Source: Rhizoctonia solani
Taxonomy: Eukaryota > Basidiomycota > Agaricomycetes > Cantharellales > Ceratobasidiaceae
Assembly: GCF_016906535.1 (NCBI RefSeq)
Contig: NC_057370.1
Coordinates: 2,542,001 to 2,606,000, forward strand
Length of the DNA stretch: 64,000 nucleotides
Direction of reading: 5' to 3'
Positions within the stretch are counted from its first letter, which is position 1; each line of letters begins with the position of its first letter. This document shows positions 47,665 to 59,274 of the stretch, in pieces. The notes beneath the pieces are model-generated. The model was not told the DNA's origin and searched no databases. It saw only the letters and a list, made by a program, of their open reading frames with translations. A program made the position numbers and the translations under genes.

Positions 47665-47976
47665 ACGCGTGTAATTACGTATATGCTGGAAATCAGAACG
47701 ATGTATAATTTAGACTATCTTTGCCAGCTTCAATCAAATTAAAACATGAGCGAAATCAGGGGATACTTACCAATGAGCTGGAAACATGACGTCTTATTTA
47801 CCGCACACGCGCATATTATTTCAAAGGTGGATGACTTGAAAGTATGATGGAATCCGAGTCATGGTTACTCATTGGACGTGTCTCAAGGATGAAAATTCAC
47901 GTTTATGGTCTTAAAAAAATGGTATTCGTGAAGATACGCGGTACATTACCAACTGAGATCAGGCAGCTTGTGAAAC
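47665..47976. other. intergenic between two converging genes, no gene seen
   Basis: About 310 bases between the dioxygenase stop and the ARPC3 stop. Only untranslated sequence is apparent. Confidence 0.5.
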
Positions 47977-48684
47977 TTAGTTCAAGCTGCGATTCATGAA
48001 TCTCCTCTTGGTGAAGCAGAGCCACCATTTGCTCGGTTTTCCGGTACCATCTGCATAGAGTCGGTCCACAAGACGCGCGGCAAGCTCTTGACGGACTTGG
48101 GTGAGATAAGTGCGGAGATAATCTAGTGAATAGACAAATAAGTCGCGGGACAAAACGCGAAACGGCTATTTTACTTACCACCGTCAAGCCGGCTCGCTGG
48201 TGATTGGTAGTGTGCGTTAAGGGGGAAGCCTGCATCACCAGGTATAGCAAATGATTCCACGGCTAGCGTATTCAAGAGTTTGGTACATTCGATTTGTGTC
48301 GGAGGAGTACGCGCAGCCGAGATCTTGGCAAGGCAGTCCGATATAAACAAGATGAGGACAATCAACAGGCGGTCCGCTGGCCCTTTGATCTCAAAGTTGC
48401 GGAAGAGCGAGTTGGCACGAAATAGGTCTAAGGTTTCGTCGATAATGTCCGGTTGCGAAGGATCCGCTTCTGTATTGGCGTGAATACATTGTGTTTACCT
48501 CGTCTTTCGACGCGGTACTTACGAAGCGGAGCAGGTCCCCGAATACGAGAGTTGATAGGAAGAATCGACATGTTTCCCACTAGGCGAACATCGGGCTCTT
48601 CATTATAGGCAGAGTGATAGGCCTGTGTATTATATTGGTGAGTTGGTATGGGATAGATTAACAGGATATTATCCTTACTGGCAT
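47977..48684 (-). CDS. ARPC3: Arp2/3 complex subunit 3 (ARPC3, p21)
   Basis: Four exons on the minus strand: MP joined to AYHSAYNEEPDVRLVGNMSI, LPINSRIRGPAPLRQADPSQ, IIDETLDLFRANSLFRNFEI, KGPADRLLIVLILFISDCLA, NTLAVESFAIPGDAGFPLNA, and after the last intron DYLRTYLTQVRQELAARLVD with KPSKWWLCFTKRRFMNRSLN. These are the conserved blocks of ARPC3, a structural subunit of the complex that makes branched actin at endocytic patches. Length and ending are normal. The start is separated from the divergent YVC1-like gene by about 125 bases. Confidence 0.95.
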
Positions 48685-48808
48685 GATGGTGGGAAATGGG
48701 AAGGGTGTGTTTGGCAGGCATCAAGGCATCAAGGCACATAAATTACATCATCAAGCCATTGTCTAAATGACATCACATTCAACCAGGAATAACTGTGACG
48801 CAGCCACG

Positions 48809-51764
48809 ATGTCGGACATTGCAATAGAGGACCAAGTATCACTTCTCTCGACAAGGTCGGTACGGCCTTCGCCAGATACACTCACTAGTGAGTTTGCTGC
48901 CGGCTCAGAGCGTTCATCGACTTACTTATTTCAGAACTTATCAAACGCATCCGGGCGCTCACTCTCAAGCTGTTACCTCTCGAAGTCGAGCTAGATGCCA
49001 TCACTGACCCTACCTCACGGGTCATTACGCCTGCAGTAATCTCAGCTTATGTCGAAGCTGCGGGTGATTTTGGCGAAGCAGTGAGTAGTTGGCCGCAACT
49101 GAATTTTATAATTACAGGTATTGATGCAATCTACTAAGCTTCCCTACTGCCTTTTGCGTGCAAGACAATCGTTTATATGGGGTAAATAGACGAGCCCCAA
49201 TGCCGCACCATTGCTGACGTACAGTCTTAGACGCAAACCATGACACGGCTGATTACGGAGAGAATATGAGCCGTGCCATGGCATGCGAAACCTTAGCGAG
49301 ACGAATCCTCCATACCGTTCCCCCAGATCGTCTGGATGACATTATGTCTTGTCGATTCCAACACGCCGAGTGGGACGGGGACAACAGCGCACTGAGCTCG
49401 GCGCTGGAACTTGCGATTGACCAACAAGCGTATGTTTGGTTCTGATTTTCTATACGCAATTTCTCATATTTCACCCTAGCACTGTATTCTTATCTTGCTC
49501 CGAGGCTCAACATGGCAAGTTTGGTCGCATTTGTTTCACATACTCCTTAATATTCATCCGCGTACAGTTGTGGATTCATTATGGAGAGGAGACTGGATTC
49601 AAGTTAATGGAGAGAACAACCGAATCGAATGTGAGTAACGGCTTGTAAATAAATGGAGACAAGGTAGCCCATCATTTTTCAGACGAAGAATACAGGTTCA
49701 AGCGTGATGGGTCCTTCTGGTCTCATATCGAACCTTCCCGTCTTTCTGTTCCTCGGTAAGCCGCCAATCACTGTGTTGTTCAACCCAATGTATCGATTCG
49801 ATATCGTAGGTATCAAAACTTCTTCCGCATTACGCTTTGGTACGTACGCGGTATTACTGAACCTGTGACCACGAATTAACCTATCGTTAGGCTGGTGTTT
49901 TTGTTCATCTATTCTCGAGCTAGTGAGTTGGGTTGATCTCTTATATTCGAGCATTTACTTATCGTTCAATTAGTTCAACAGCCGATCGAACAGAACCGTC
50001 AACCCCGCCATCCATTGGACGAATGGGAGGTTCTTTTGTATGTGCAAGCACTAGCCTACTCGATGGAAGGTAAGCAAGCTGTGGTCAAATAATCATATGC
50101 ATAACTCAATGTCCAGACAGAATCCCACAAATTGTACAAAATACTCCGTTACTTCACCTGGCGTGCTTTCACTTTCTGGCGTGTTGTATCACTCATTACG
50201 TATGCACTTCTCATCGCTGCATTCGTCACTCGCCTTTGGGGACTCTATGCACCGGACGATAACCAGAGTTCTATGTTGAAGCTTAGGAGTTTCCAACTAC
50301 TGAGTTGCGTGAGCCCGCTCATTTGGATGAGTATGTGTTATCAAATATCGTTCGCCTTATGCTACTGAGCCTATGACTTTCAGAACTCGTTACTGTTGTG
50401 GAAGGTTTCAAGTATGTGGGGACAATGCAGATATGTGTCTCAAGAATGTTGCAAGAATCTACCATCTTCTTCGTGGTGTGTTTCTTTTCATGCTGGAAAA
50501 CTACGCATAGCTTTGATGCCTCCCCTCATAGCTCTTATCGATCTTGGGCATCGGATTTGCTCAAGGAATGTATGCACTAGATGCTGCAGATGGGGTGACG
50601 GGTAAGGAGCCAAGGGTGCTCGTTGAGTCCAAGCTTATCTATCAATTGTATAGATCACGGATCGACCGTTATTAACACGCTATTGCAAGCTCTGCTACAA
50701 GCCCCGGATTTTGAACAACCCGCGACGAGGTGCGCTGATTGAGTCATATTTCATGGCAGTTTGTTTAAAAACTTTGGTTACATAGCAACTTTGGGCTTGT
50801 CTTGTATTACATGTAAGGCCAGCCATGTAGGCTCGTTTATTAAGGTCTTACCTCTGATCAGGTGGAACGTTGCGACAACCGTCATCCTTCTCAATATCCT
50901 AATCTCACTATTCTCTTCTGCCTACGAAGATGTCAGTGTGTGATAGTCTAGGCCTCGTCTTACTTTACTGACAGATATCATAGATTACAGACGACGCAGA
51001 GGCGCATTTTATGGCTTTCTTTGCAGGGAAAACAATCGGGATGATTCGAGGTACGCCGCCATTTATTACCATAATTCGACTATTCAATCTTGATCCCTTG
51101 AAGCCCCGGACAACTATGTATGTAAGTATCTGTGGTTGTAGCCTACATTGGGTGGTGAGCTGACCGATACTGGTAGATCCTGCGCCTTTCAATCTTATCG
51201 AGATATTCTTAGTTGCACCATTCGAGTATGTTCTGCTCTTCTTGTCTCAGAAACCAAGCTAACCATACTTCAGATTGATACTACACCGCAAGGCTTACGC
51301 CAAGGTAACAAAGCTATTATCAATTAAGTGTACGCGCAAAGTTTGCTGACTTTGCTACTAAGCTTAATCGCCGTGTTATGTTTGTGATGTTTTTCATCCC
51401 CCTCACGTTTATTGCTCTATTCGAGGCCTACTTGGATACCAGCCGAAATGCCTATATGCGGCATATGTTCAGTGCCACGCAAGACGGAGAGGATGAAGAT
51501 CCCAATAATCGAGACCCACAGGTTACAGAAGAAGATGGTCTGGTGATCTCCAAGAAATCGTTTGATGAGATAGTAAAGGCTTTCCCGAATTCGTTCTTGG
51601 TAACTTTAATTTGTTTTAAATCAACATTTTTGATTTATCTGACTATTTTTAAACCACAGTCCAGCGAAGCGACAATCATGCAAGAGCTGCATTCTCTACG
51701 GAATCGTATGGAGGAGCTGTTCCGACAATTGGAAGACAAGAAGGTCGCAAAGGCAACAACCTAA
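48809..51764 (+). CDS. YVC1-like TRP cation channel of the vacuole
   Basis: Many short exons. Conserved parts: ELIKRIRALTLKLLPLEVEL, PAVISAYVEAAGDFGEALPY, CLLRARQSFIWDANHDTADY, RYQNFFRITLWLVFLFIYSR, KILRYFTWRAFTFWRVVSLI, RLWGLYAPDDNQSSMLKLRS, MWKLVTVVEGFKYVGTMQI-type segments, LWNVATTVILLNILISLFSS, AYEDITDDAEAHFMAFFAGK and PFNLIEIFLVAPFELILHRK. There are about six membrane helices, a pore-like segment, and a C-terminal coiled coil (LRNRMEELFRQLEDKKVAK). The pattern matches fungal YVC1/TRPY proteins, which release Ca2+ from the vacuole. The internal start MSDIAIEDQ at 48809 is preferred over the in-frame ATG at 48767. Exon joins in 50600-50900 are the least certain. Confidence 0.87.
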
Positions 51765-52021
51765 TCGCTAGCGCACAGTAACAACGAACGCCCTTATTCC
51801 GAAGTCTTGCCTCGAATTTGGTAAACCTATTTTCAGCACTCATACGAATCAGGATCTTGCTTTTATTTGCCTCCAAATGTTTGTCAGTTTAAATTAATAA
51901 TGAATTTGCGAGTACGTATCGCCTTCGCTATTGCTTTCAGTTTTGTACGCCTTGAACCTGTACATGCTATCTATCCACCGCGGGAGAGTATGGTGCCGGT
52001 TACCAATGACTCGTTCTACGT

Positions 52022-53837
52022 CTACAACCCCACGATTCTTCCTAATAAAGCTGCCAACGTGAGATGGTCGCTGGGGCTTATACGAAGTCGAGGGAGCCCG
52101 TCTCCCAACACCCCTGTTCTTGCTGATTTGAGTACATCAAGGACTTGCACTGCGGTCTCCTTTTCGGGTGGATCAATAATGAAAATGTAATCTGTGAACG
52201 CACATCATCACTGTGAACTTGGGTTGACATTCAAAAGTACCCACCCAGCGTTGAACGCCAATAGTGGGTAAAGCACGACCACATTGGCTCGTTTGCGCCC
52301 TTCCTGCCTTTCATGGATGAGTCTCGAGCAGATAACACATTGTCGCCCTCGCCCGTGAGCTCGGCTGATTCTCCGAGTATCTCGTCATAAGCACTCCTCG
52401 CTTCCTCACCAATACCAAAAAGCTTCAACATTTCTTCGTTCGAAAGTAGACCGTCGGTCTCGACAGCCGGTCGAGAGTCTTTGATCTTGATTGGCACAAC
52501 TGGCTCCGACTCTCCTTCATTTTCTCCATCACCATTTTTCAGGTCGGGACGCGGAGCGGCCCCAGAACCAGCTGCCTCATCATCGTCATCGGCGTCTGTT
52601 CCTGTACGAGGTGTGCGAGGGACGGTAGGATCAAGAGATACATGTACCACACGAGAGGATTCGAGTTGGGAGTAGTGCTCTGGAGTGAGCTCTGCTTTTC
52701 TGAGGAGTGCATATCCAACTTCGTCAGGCTGGAAATTGAAGTCTATATAGCAGCATTTGATTATTTGAAGTTCGGATCGTCAGCGAATTATCACGTACCT
52801 CCTGCCATTACAATAGATGACCTAGAGTTCCCGTATTCATCACGGAACCGCATTGCCTCACGCCTCAAGATTCCCGCTTGCCTGGATGGGGCGTCAATTC
52901 ATATTCAACAGTAGCTATAAGGGATACATAGCTACCTCGCACGCTCATACTTATACCTTTGGAGAGTGTTTTAGAGCTGTACGTCAAGTCCAATCAACAA
53001 ACTCACAATCCATGCCAAAATAGATGTGTAGTTGCAACGATGATCGGCGGGGCATGTTTGTCTAGTTTATCTTGTAGTGATACTATAAGGCCGATATTTC
53101 TGGTTCGGTGAGTTAGGCCAAATGTATTGACACCATCGGCCAGGCCTTCTCGTACAGATTCCTGATCATAGAACACGACCCGTTCAGCAATCTTTTCGTA
53201 ACGTATTTCGCGATGCAGGATCATACACCCATGCTTCTTCCCAGGACCACAACCGAATGTCTCGATATACCCAGCCTTATGAAACACGGGTAGTAATTTA
53301 TCCTGTCTGTCTACTTCCTAGTGGACATATATGTCACTATGTTTCGTTTCCCCTAAAATTGCCGATAGCTTACTTGTAGACAAAATATATCCGCCTCATG
53401 CGACAAGATTTCAGCAAGTATCATTGGATGGCGCTGGGTTGTCTTAAGGCAATCGCTTCCCACGAACAACTCTCGTCCTGGAGCCTTATGTTAGAGCGAA
53501 ACAGAGAAAGAGACTGTTCATCGAAACGCACTGACGAGAGCTTGAGCCAGGATCTAAAACAACCAATAATCAGCCATCTTGATGCATCAGTCGAGGCCAG
53601 AGCTGAAATAATATCGCTTACATTCCAAGTTGCCACCAGAGTGGTAGAATCGTTCCGTTCTTTACGACCGAAGAGCCATTCTCTTGAGAGGACCTGTGCG
53701 GCCGGATTATTGAGCAAATTTTGGTACTCGGTAGGCGAAGAACTATGTGTTTGACTGGCAGCGGCGGCAGCGGCCTCCTTTTTCTTTTTGCGGGCTAAAG
53801 ACAGTGCTTGTTGTTCCGGAGTAAGCTGATGGGCCAT
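52022..53837 (-). CDS. Ngl/CCR4-type exonuclease-endonuclease-phosphatase family RNase
   Basis: Several exons on the minus strand. It begins MAHQLTPEQQALSLARKKKK with an Ala-rich helix. The nuclease fold includes TTLVATWNILAQALVRRELF, MILAEILSHEADIFCLQEVD, GCGPGKKHGCMILHREIRYE, IIVATTHLFWHPRYTYERTR, SRSSIVMAGDFNFQPDE and the final RLRISPSDHLTLAALLGR. The catalytic motifs QEVD (Mg2+), H in TTHLFWH, GDFN and SDH are all present. It carries an acidic Ser-rich insert (EDDEAAGSG). The family matches yeast Ngl1/2/3, poly(A)-shortening or rRNA-processing nucleases; which one is not decided. Stop at 52022-52024; 53838-54537 separates it from the agmatinase. Confidence 0.88.
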
Positions 53838-54537
53838 AATTCTATTTCCAGAATGAGATGTACGGAATCTTGGCTCTGTTCTATGAAATAGTGTCCTGAA
53901 TCTGCGAGCCCAAAATTCAAGGGAAACCAGAGCGAATAGGGTATGATTACAAGTCCTATTGCAGTCGTAATTTGGTAAATGATTCTAAGGCACGGGTGGT
54001 CAAATAGGGTCACGTGTTACGAGGCTTTGATCGGGGAATTCAATGAAAGAATGACGCTCGATGCACCATACGGCACATCCCCCCAACCACTTAAACTAAA
54101 GTATGGTACTATTAGTGTGCAGCATGCAATTCAAGCGGGAATGCATTGGTAACTGATCATCGCTTTACTGGTCCAGCCCACCAGCCTGAATACAATCGAA
54201 TTCTGGGCGGTGCGTAGACCGTCACGCAGGCCGACAGACACGGGAGGTCTGTTCCCAACCAAGGAGCGTAGCGCCAAGAAGAACCACTCAATCCGACTTA
54301 TGCTCGGGGTCGGTTAGACTAGCCAATGACGAGGTGTACTGCCAATAGTATCATAGAATCCTGGCACTGGGCGCAGCATGCCGCAGTTGCAGACTGTGAC
54401 GTCCCATGCCTCACTTATTGTATGTTATCATATAAATCCACCACAGCCACACTAACACGGCCCTTTATAACTTAAATTGAGCAATTGGAATACCAGGATT
54501 CACCAACTCGACTTTCACACCCCTTGTATAGTCCTAT
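53838..54537. other. 700-base divergent promoter region, no gene seen
   Basis: Between the Ngl-like gene and the agmatinase. It contains TATAAAT at 54431-54437, about 100 bases before the agmatinase ATG. Frames inside are short and unrecognised. Confidence 0.5.
54431..54437 (+). promoter_or_regulatory. TATA box of the agmatinase-like gene
   Basis: TATCATATAAATCC contains TATAAAT about 100 bases upstream of the start codon at 54538. Confidence 0.5.
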
Positions 54538-56176
54538 ATGGCATACGCACTGGCATACATTACCGTATTCGCGATGTTCGCGTTAGCTCAAACGATGCCC
54601 CAAACTTGGGCCGAAAAGTATGGACCACAAGAAGATATGCCTTTTTCTGGACCACTTTCGTTTGCACATCTTCCCTATACCAAGTGTCTGGAGGAAACGA
54701 GCGATTCACATGCTTTCGATATTGCAATCTTGGGAATACCCTTTGATTCTGCTGTCACGTACCGACCTGGTGCGCGGTTTGGTCCTTATGGAATTCGCTC
54801 TGGGTCACGACGGATCAGTCCTTATGTGGGATATACGACAGCTTGGGGTGAGTATCCTAAATCACAAACTTGACAACCTGAATTCTGATTCATGCACCAT
54901 CAAATCAGGCTATAGTCCCTATGATCAGAACATAACTATTATGGATTGCGGAGACGTAAGTAAGCCAGCCCTTCAATGTACATCGCACAACGCATCTTAT
55001 TATTGCAGGTTCCTGTCATCCCTTTTGATATACCCATGGCAATGGATCAAATAGACACCGCATATAATACCTTGATACGCCGCCCGGTTGCTACAGAAAA
55101 CAACTTTAGCGCGAATACGACCAGAAACGCTGCAAAGGACGGGAAGCCTCATCCTCGAATCATTACACTTGGTGGCGACCATGCAGTCATCCTACCAATA
55201 CTCCGGTCATTGTACTCGGTTTACGGAGAGATCGCTGTTGTTCATTTCGACAGTCACTTAGATACCTGGCCGGTGCAAGGGTTCTACGGAGCTACTAATA
55301 ACACTGTCACGCACGGAACTATGTTCTGGACTGCTATGAACGAGGGGTTAATTGCCAAGGGTAACAGTATTCATGCAGGAATTCGGTGTATGATGACTGT
55401 AAGTCTCGAACCCCTTTGACCAGGCAACAGTAAATAAATTCGAGAATTCGATCTAGGGCTATCGGGATATCCAGAACGACCAACAAGTTGGGTTCTCGAT
55501 GATCACAACTGATGATATTGAAGAACTGGGAACGGATGGAATCATCCAAGTGATAAAGCGGCGTGTCGCAGGTAAACCTGTGTATATTAGTATTGATATC
55601 GACGTTATCGATCCTGCTTTGGCGCCCGCGAGTAAGCATAATTCGAACACCCTTCTCAACTATGGAACGACTGATATCGTTATTATGTGTTTTCAGCTGG
55701 AACACCCGAACCTGGGTCAGTAGATATATGCCTATCTCGAGCTCCTTAACTTATATATAGGATGTAGAGGATGGACAACTCGCGAAGTCAAGCGTATTCT
55801 GCGAGGACTTTCGGGAATGAACATAATGCAAGCCCAAAAAGATTAACGCCTTTTACCTTGACCCTAACACACTTTCATCTAGTGGTGCAGACTTAGTCGA
55901 AGTAGCACCTGCATGTGAGTCCTGACCACTTGAGCATACGTATAAATCCAGTGTCTTAGCTGATGCATTTCTTTTTCAGATGATACGAATGGTACTGCAA
56001 TACTCCAAACCATGAACTTTGTTCTAGCTAACCGTTTGTCTACAGCTGAAAGTACCGTACTTGTGGCTGCTGGTATTGTTCATGATCTTTTGTCGGTGTT
56101 GATTGGGAGAGCGCCGTCGAGGGTGAGCTTCGCCAATCCCGAGTCAATGGCCGGCAGGCGCCATTGGTCAGCGTAG
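54538..56176 (+). CDS. agmatinase/arginase-family ureohydrolase with a signal peptide
   Basis: About eight exons. MAYALAYITVFAMFALAQT is a signal peptide. Family motifs follow: AILGIPFDSAVTYRPGARFG, PYGIRSGSRRISPYVGYT, IMDCGDVPVIPFDIPMAM, PRIITLGGDHAVILPILRSL, AVVHFDSHLDTWPVQGFYG, NSIHAGIRCMMTGYRDIQND, VYISIDIDVIDPALAPATGT and PEPGGGWTTREVKRILRGL. The two-Mn2+ ligands GGDHAV, DSHLD and DIDVIDP are intact, so the enzyme should be active. It releases urea from agmatine or a related guanidino compound, probably outside the cell or in the secretory path. The intron after GLSGMN has no GT; a GC donor (ATAAT|GCAAGC) restores the conserved IIGADLVEVAPAYDTN. The C-terminus (ESTVLVAAGIVHDLLSVLI) is somewhat unusual. 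Confidence 0.9.
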
Positions 56177-56533
56177 TGGGAATTTGTATCCACGCTATTT
56201 ACTGCTCCTTTATAATGTAGTCTTGTAATACCATTGACCAATATGATTGGATTGCATCGTCCTATCTAACTCTAATTGTTCAGAGTCAGAATGACTCCTT
56301 AGGTATCGGAACCTGGTTGTGAGACTAGAGCTCTTGATATGATGCATATAATCAACTTTAGATAAGTTTTCCTTTTCCAGAAGGTTACATGCGGATAAAT
56401 GCAAATAAATAGGCAAGAGCCGGCACAGATATCCCACTTTTTAAATAGCTAGCTAACTCCTATTTTGGGGAGCGAAAAATCGTGCTCGAGTCCATTCAAA
56501 ATCAACCTATAGTACATTGCAGATACCCATTGT
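56177..56533. other. intergenic between two converging genes, no gene seen
   Basis: About 357 bases between the stop of the agmatinase and the stop of the AAA ATPase, AT-rich, without a recognisable gene. Confidence 0.5.
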
Positions 56534-58679
56534 TCAAAACGAGTACGTAGTGCCAAGGATAGGCATAACATCGCTATTCCCGATCTGTTTCTTGAGTTCC
56601 AGAATCTGCTTCACAAGGACTTTCTCAAACTGAACATCATGTGCCCCCACCATGGATACCAGAGTGGACACGAAAGCCTCCTTGAGGTAAGCGAAAGAGA
56701 ATCCAGAAGTAAGGTCGGCAACCTTTTCGACCAAGGAGTCTGGGAAGCTGACTGGGTAATAGACAGGCCTGAGCATGTGCACAGAACCATATTTAGCTTA
56801 TGGAACGCACCGTCTTTGTTATCCTTGAGCTTACGTTGCCAGTATTGCGCATATTGGACTCGTTCATCCTACATAAACAAGATTAGTGGCCAGGCTAAAG
56901 TTAGCCTCGTTGTGGACCAAACTCACCCGGTTAGGGAGAGCGAATGTACTATTCACATGCTATTAATAAAAATCTGGACAGCAAGGCTTAGAGACTCACT
57001 ATTTACGATCGAAACGGGAGGGACGGTCCGAAAGTCCAGGATCGAGACGCTCAAAGTGATTGGTGGTCCCAAGGATATAGAGACCATCGTTATTCTCGAG
57101 ACCATCAATTTCGTTAAGGAAGAATGAACGGTTTTCATCATTTATCAGCGCGTCTGAGGAGTTGAGAGTCAGTTGGGGTTATGTATATGGTCAATACCGT
57201 AATGTGATATTTGTCACTTTGATCTCGACCGTAAGCGGTGGACAAAGAATATTGACTTACCAAGGTCTTCAAGAATAAGCAGACAAGGGGCCTCACGCCT
57301 GGCCTAAATCCATAGTTTAATAGCCATATAATCACTCAAGCGAGGACTACTTACGCGATTGAACACCTCACGCATGGAACCCTCCTCTCCCATCCAACCT
57401 GCAGACCTGCGTTAAGACCGTCCTTGGCTCTGTTCATATATTAGTTTTAACTCACTCCTGAAAGATTTAACATATAAAGCTGGTTTCTGGGACGATTTCA
57501 TCAAGGCCTTAATCGAGATGGTTTTTCCGTTGCCTGTGGCAGTCGTGTTACGCTGGTGAGTGCATTTGTCTGTCCTAAATGAAGCAGCACTCACCAGGTG
57601 GACCTAAAAATATTGTCCCGCGCTTCCAAGGCACACCAAGGTCATGGTATACTGCCTCGCTAGCAAAGAAGTTTTTAACGTCGCTCTGAATCTGTTGCTT
57701 AAAGTCGGGTGACAGGATCACTAAAAGCAATGAGTATCATGCACCCCGGATTCGCATCGTTGACGTAACATCAACCTACCATCCTTCCAGTCTGCCTTCT
57801 GCACTTCTTCCCAAAGATCGTAATCATTTTGCCAAAAGCCGTTATTGAATACCTGATATTCTTTCCTTTAGATGCAACTTGTTACCACCCCCATTAAACT
57901 AACCAGAACTGAGTTTCCGATCTGCCCGGACTGATAGCCAGCAGCCATTAGTAAACCCAAGGAGGCCGTCTCATCTTTGCCCTCCTTGAGAATAAAATGT
58001 TGGGTGGTAAGTCCGAATCCTGAGGGCCACTGACAACTCTTCTGGTTGAGATTGACTAAAACTAGTGTCAAAGAATCCCTGCTCACACTTGCAACGAATA
58101 CGGTAAACCTCTCTTCCTTCCACCATACATCGAACCCACCAAATCGAATTGAGCGTGCGACTTGCCCTGTCTGGTTCCGCCGAGTAGGGGCGATGAATGT
58201 GACATGAGTTTGTAGCTCTACTCCATCAAGGGGTTTCCAAGCGACCCCTTCCAAATTCAAGACATCGACCTGCCAGTCTTCCGTTACGACAAGCGAATGA
58301 TCCGGGTACTTGTCACGTAGCATAGTCGTGCTAAGAGTGGCGATGACAATGTTAACATCTGAATATTTTCGTTATTAAACATAGTAATGTTGGCGTACAG
58401 AAAAGTGTCAGTATCCTCTCGATTGGAAGAGCCTATGTAATGATTAGTTAGTTGTTTTCATGATATTCGATAGACGTCTAATTCCGTACAATGTTTTCTC
58501 CATTCTTCCGAGGGACCGGATTTACTCCCCCGATGATGACGTGCACCCAAGGCATCGTAGGTGTCGTCCAGAGTAATGTTTATAAAGTGCTCCTCCAGAG
58601 GAGAGTCAACCCGGGGATTTGGTTGCTTTGGTCGCGTAGGAAGGTAAGTGAATGGCCGAGTAAACAGTGAAGTGTCCAT
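56534..58679 (-). CDS. BCS1-like AAA ATPase
   Basis: Many exons on the minus strand. It starts MDTSLFTRPFTYLPTRPKQP. A middle domain includes PDHSLVVTEDWQVDVLNLEG and FGGFDVWWKEERFTVFVASV. The AAA core has LGVPWKRGTIFLGPPGNGKT (Walker A), ARREAPCLLILEDLDALIND (Walker B), NRSFFLNEIDGLENNDGLYI and LGTTNHFERLDPGL with RPSRFDRK (arginine fingers). The C-terminal helical part has SLVEKVADLTSGFSFAYLKE and ends GTTYSF. The layout resembles the fungal group of P-loop ATPases often annotated as BCS1-like, without a clear mitochondrial membrane anchor at the N-terminus. Function in the cell is unknown. Introns are many and short; joins in 57750-58450 are provisional. Confidence 0.83.
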
Positions 58680-59274
58680 AGCAATAGGTGAATAGGAGTC
58701 AGGTAGTGGTTAGTGTTGTGGAGAAACCAAGATAATAGCGTATTATATATGGCGCGGCGTTCGACAGGGTGTACAAGCCCGAGTGTGTTGTCTTGTTATC
58801 AGAATTCTGCGTGGATCAGGTCGAAGTCAGGTTCGTTGAGCACAGCATTGACGAATGACTCGATGCGTGATCCCACGCTTGAACTTCAAGGTGAAGAAAT
58901 GCCACGGATTATCTCATAGTGTAGCTATAGGAACTTGGAAGACCCATGATCCTCTCTGGCACTTGAATCATTATTAATATATGTTCTCCTCCAAAATTGC
59001 ATCCTAGCTGCATCACTGGATACTGTAGCCCTTCCTGATTGGTGATATAGAAAACTAACAAGCTACACGGCGGATTTAGTGATTGGAAACCTCGGTTATT
59101 GACAATTACAGCAAACACTAAGTGAGTCAAGTGGTAAAAACGAGCCTGTATGCGCTTATTGTGTAGAAATAAATAAAACTAGATCATTTTGAGATGTGGA
59201 ACTGTGGAGTCACGTGTAAATCCTATAACTTTTTGAGCGTTACGTATGTAATGTCGATCCACTTCCCATCCACC
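58680..59274. other. intergenic, no gene seen
   Basis: 600 bases between the AAA ATPase start and the TOM20 start. A plus-strand frame near 58713-58919 begins close to the AAA gene but has no recognisable sequence. It holds both promoters. Confidence 0.45.

Noticed and set aside
51900..52190. Plus-strand frame that begins with a signal-peptide-like sequence (MNLRVRIAFAIAFSF).
   Set aside because: It lies antisense to the final exon of the Ngl-like nuclease, whose conserved ISPSDHLTLAALLG ending fixes the minus strand as coding.
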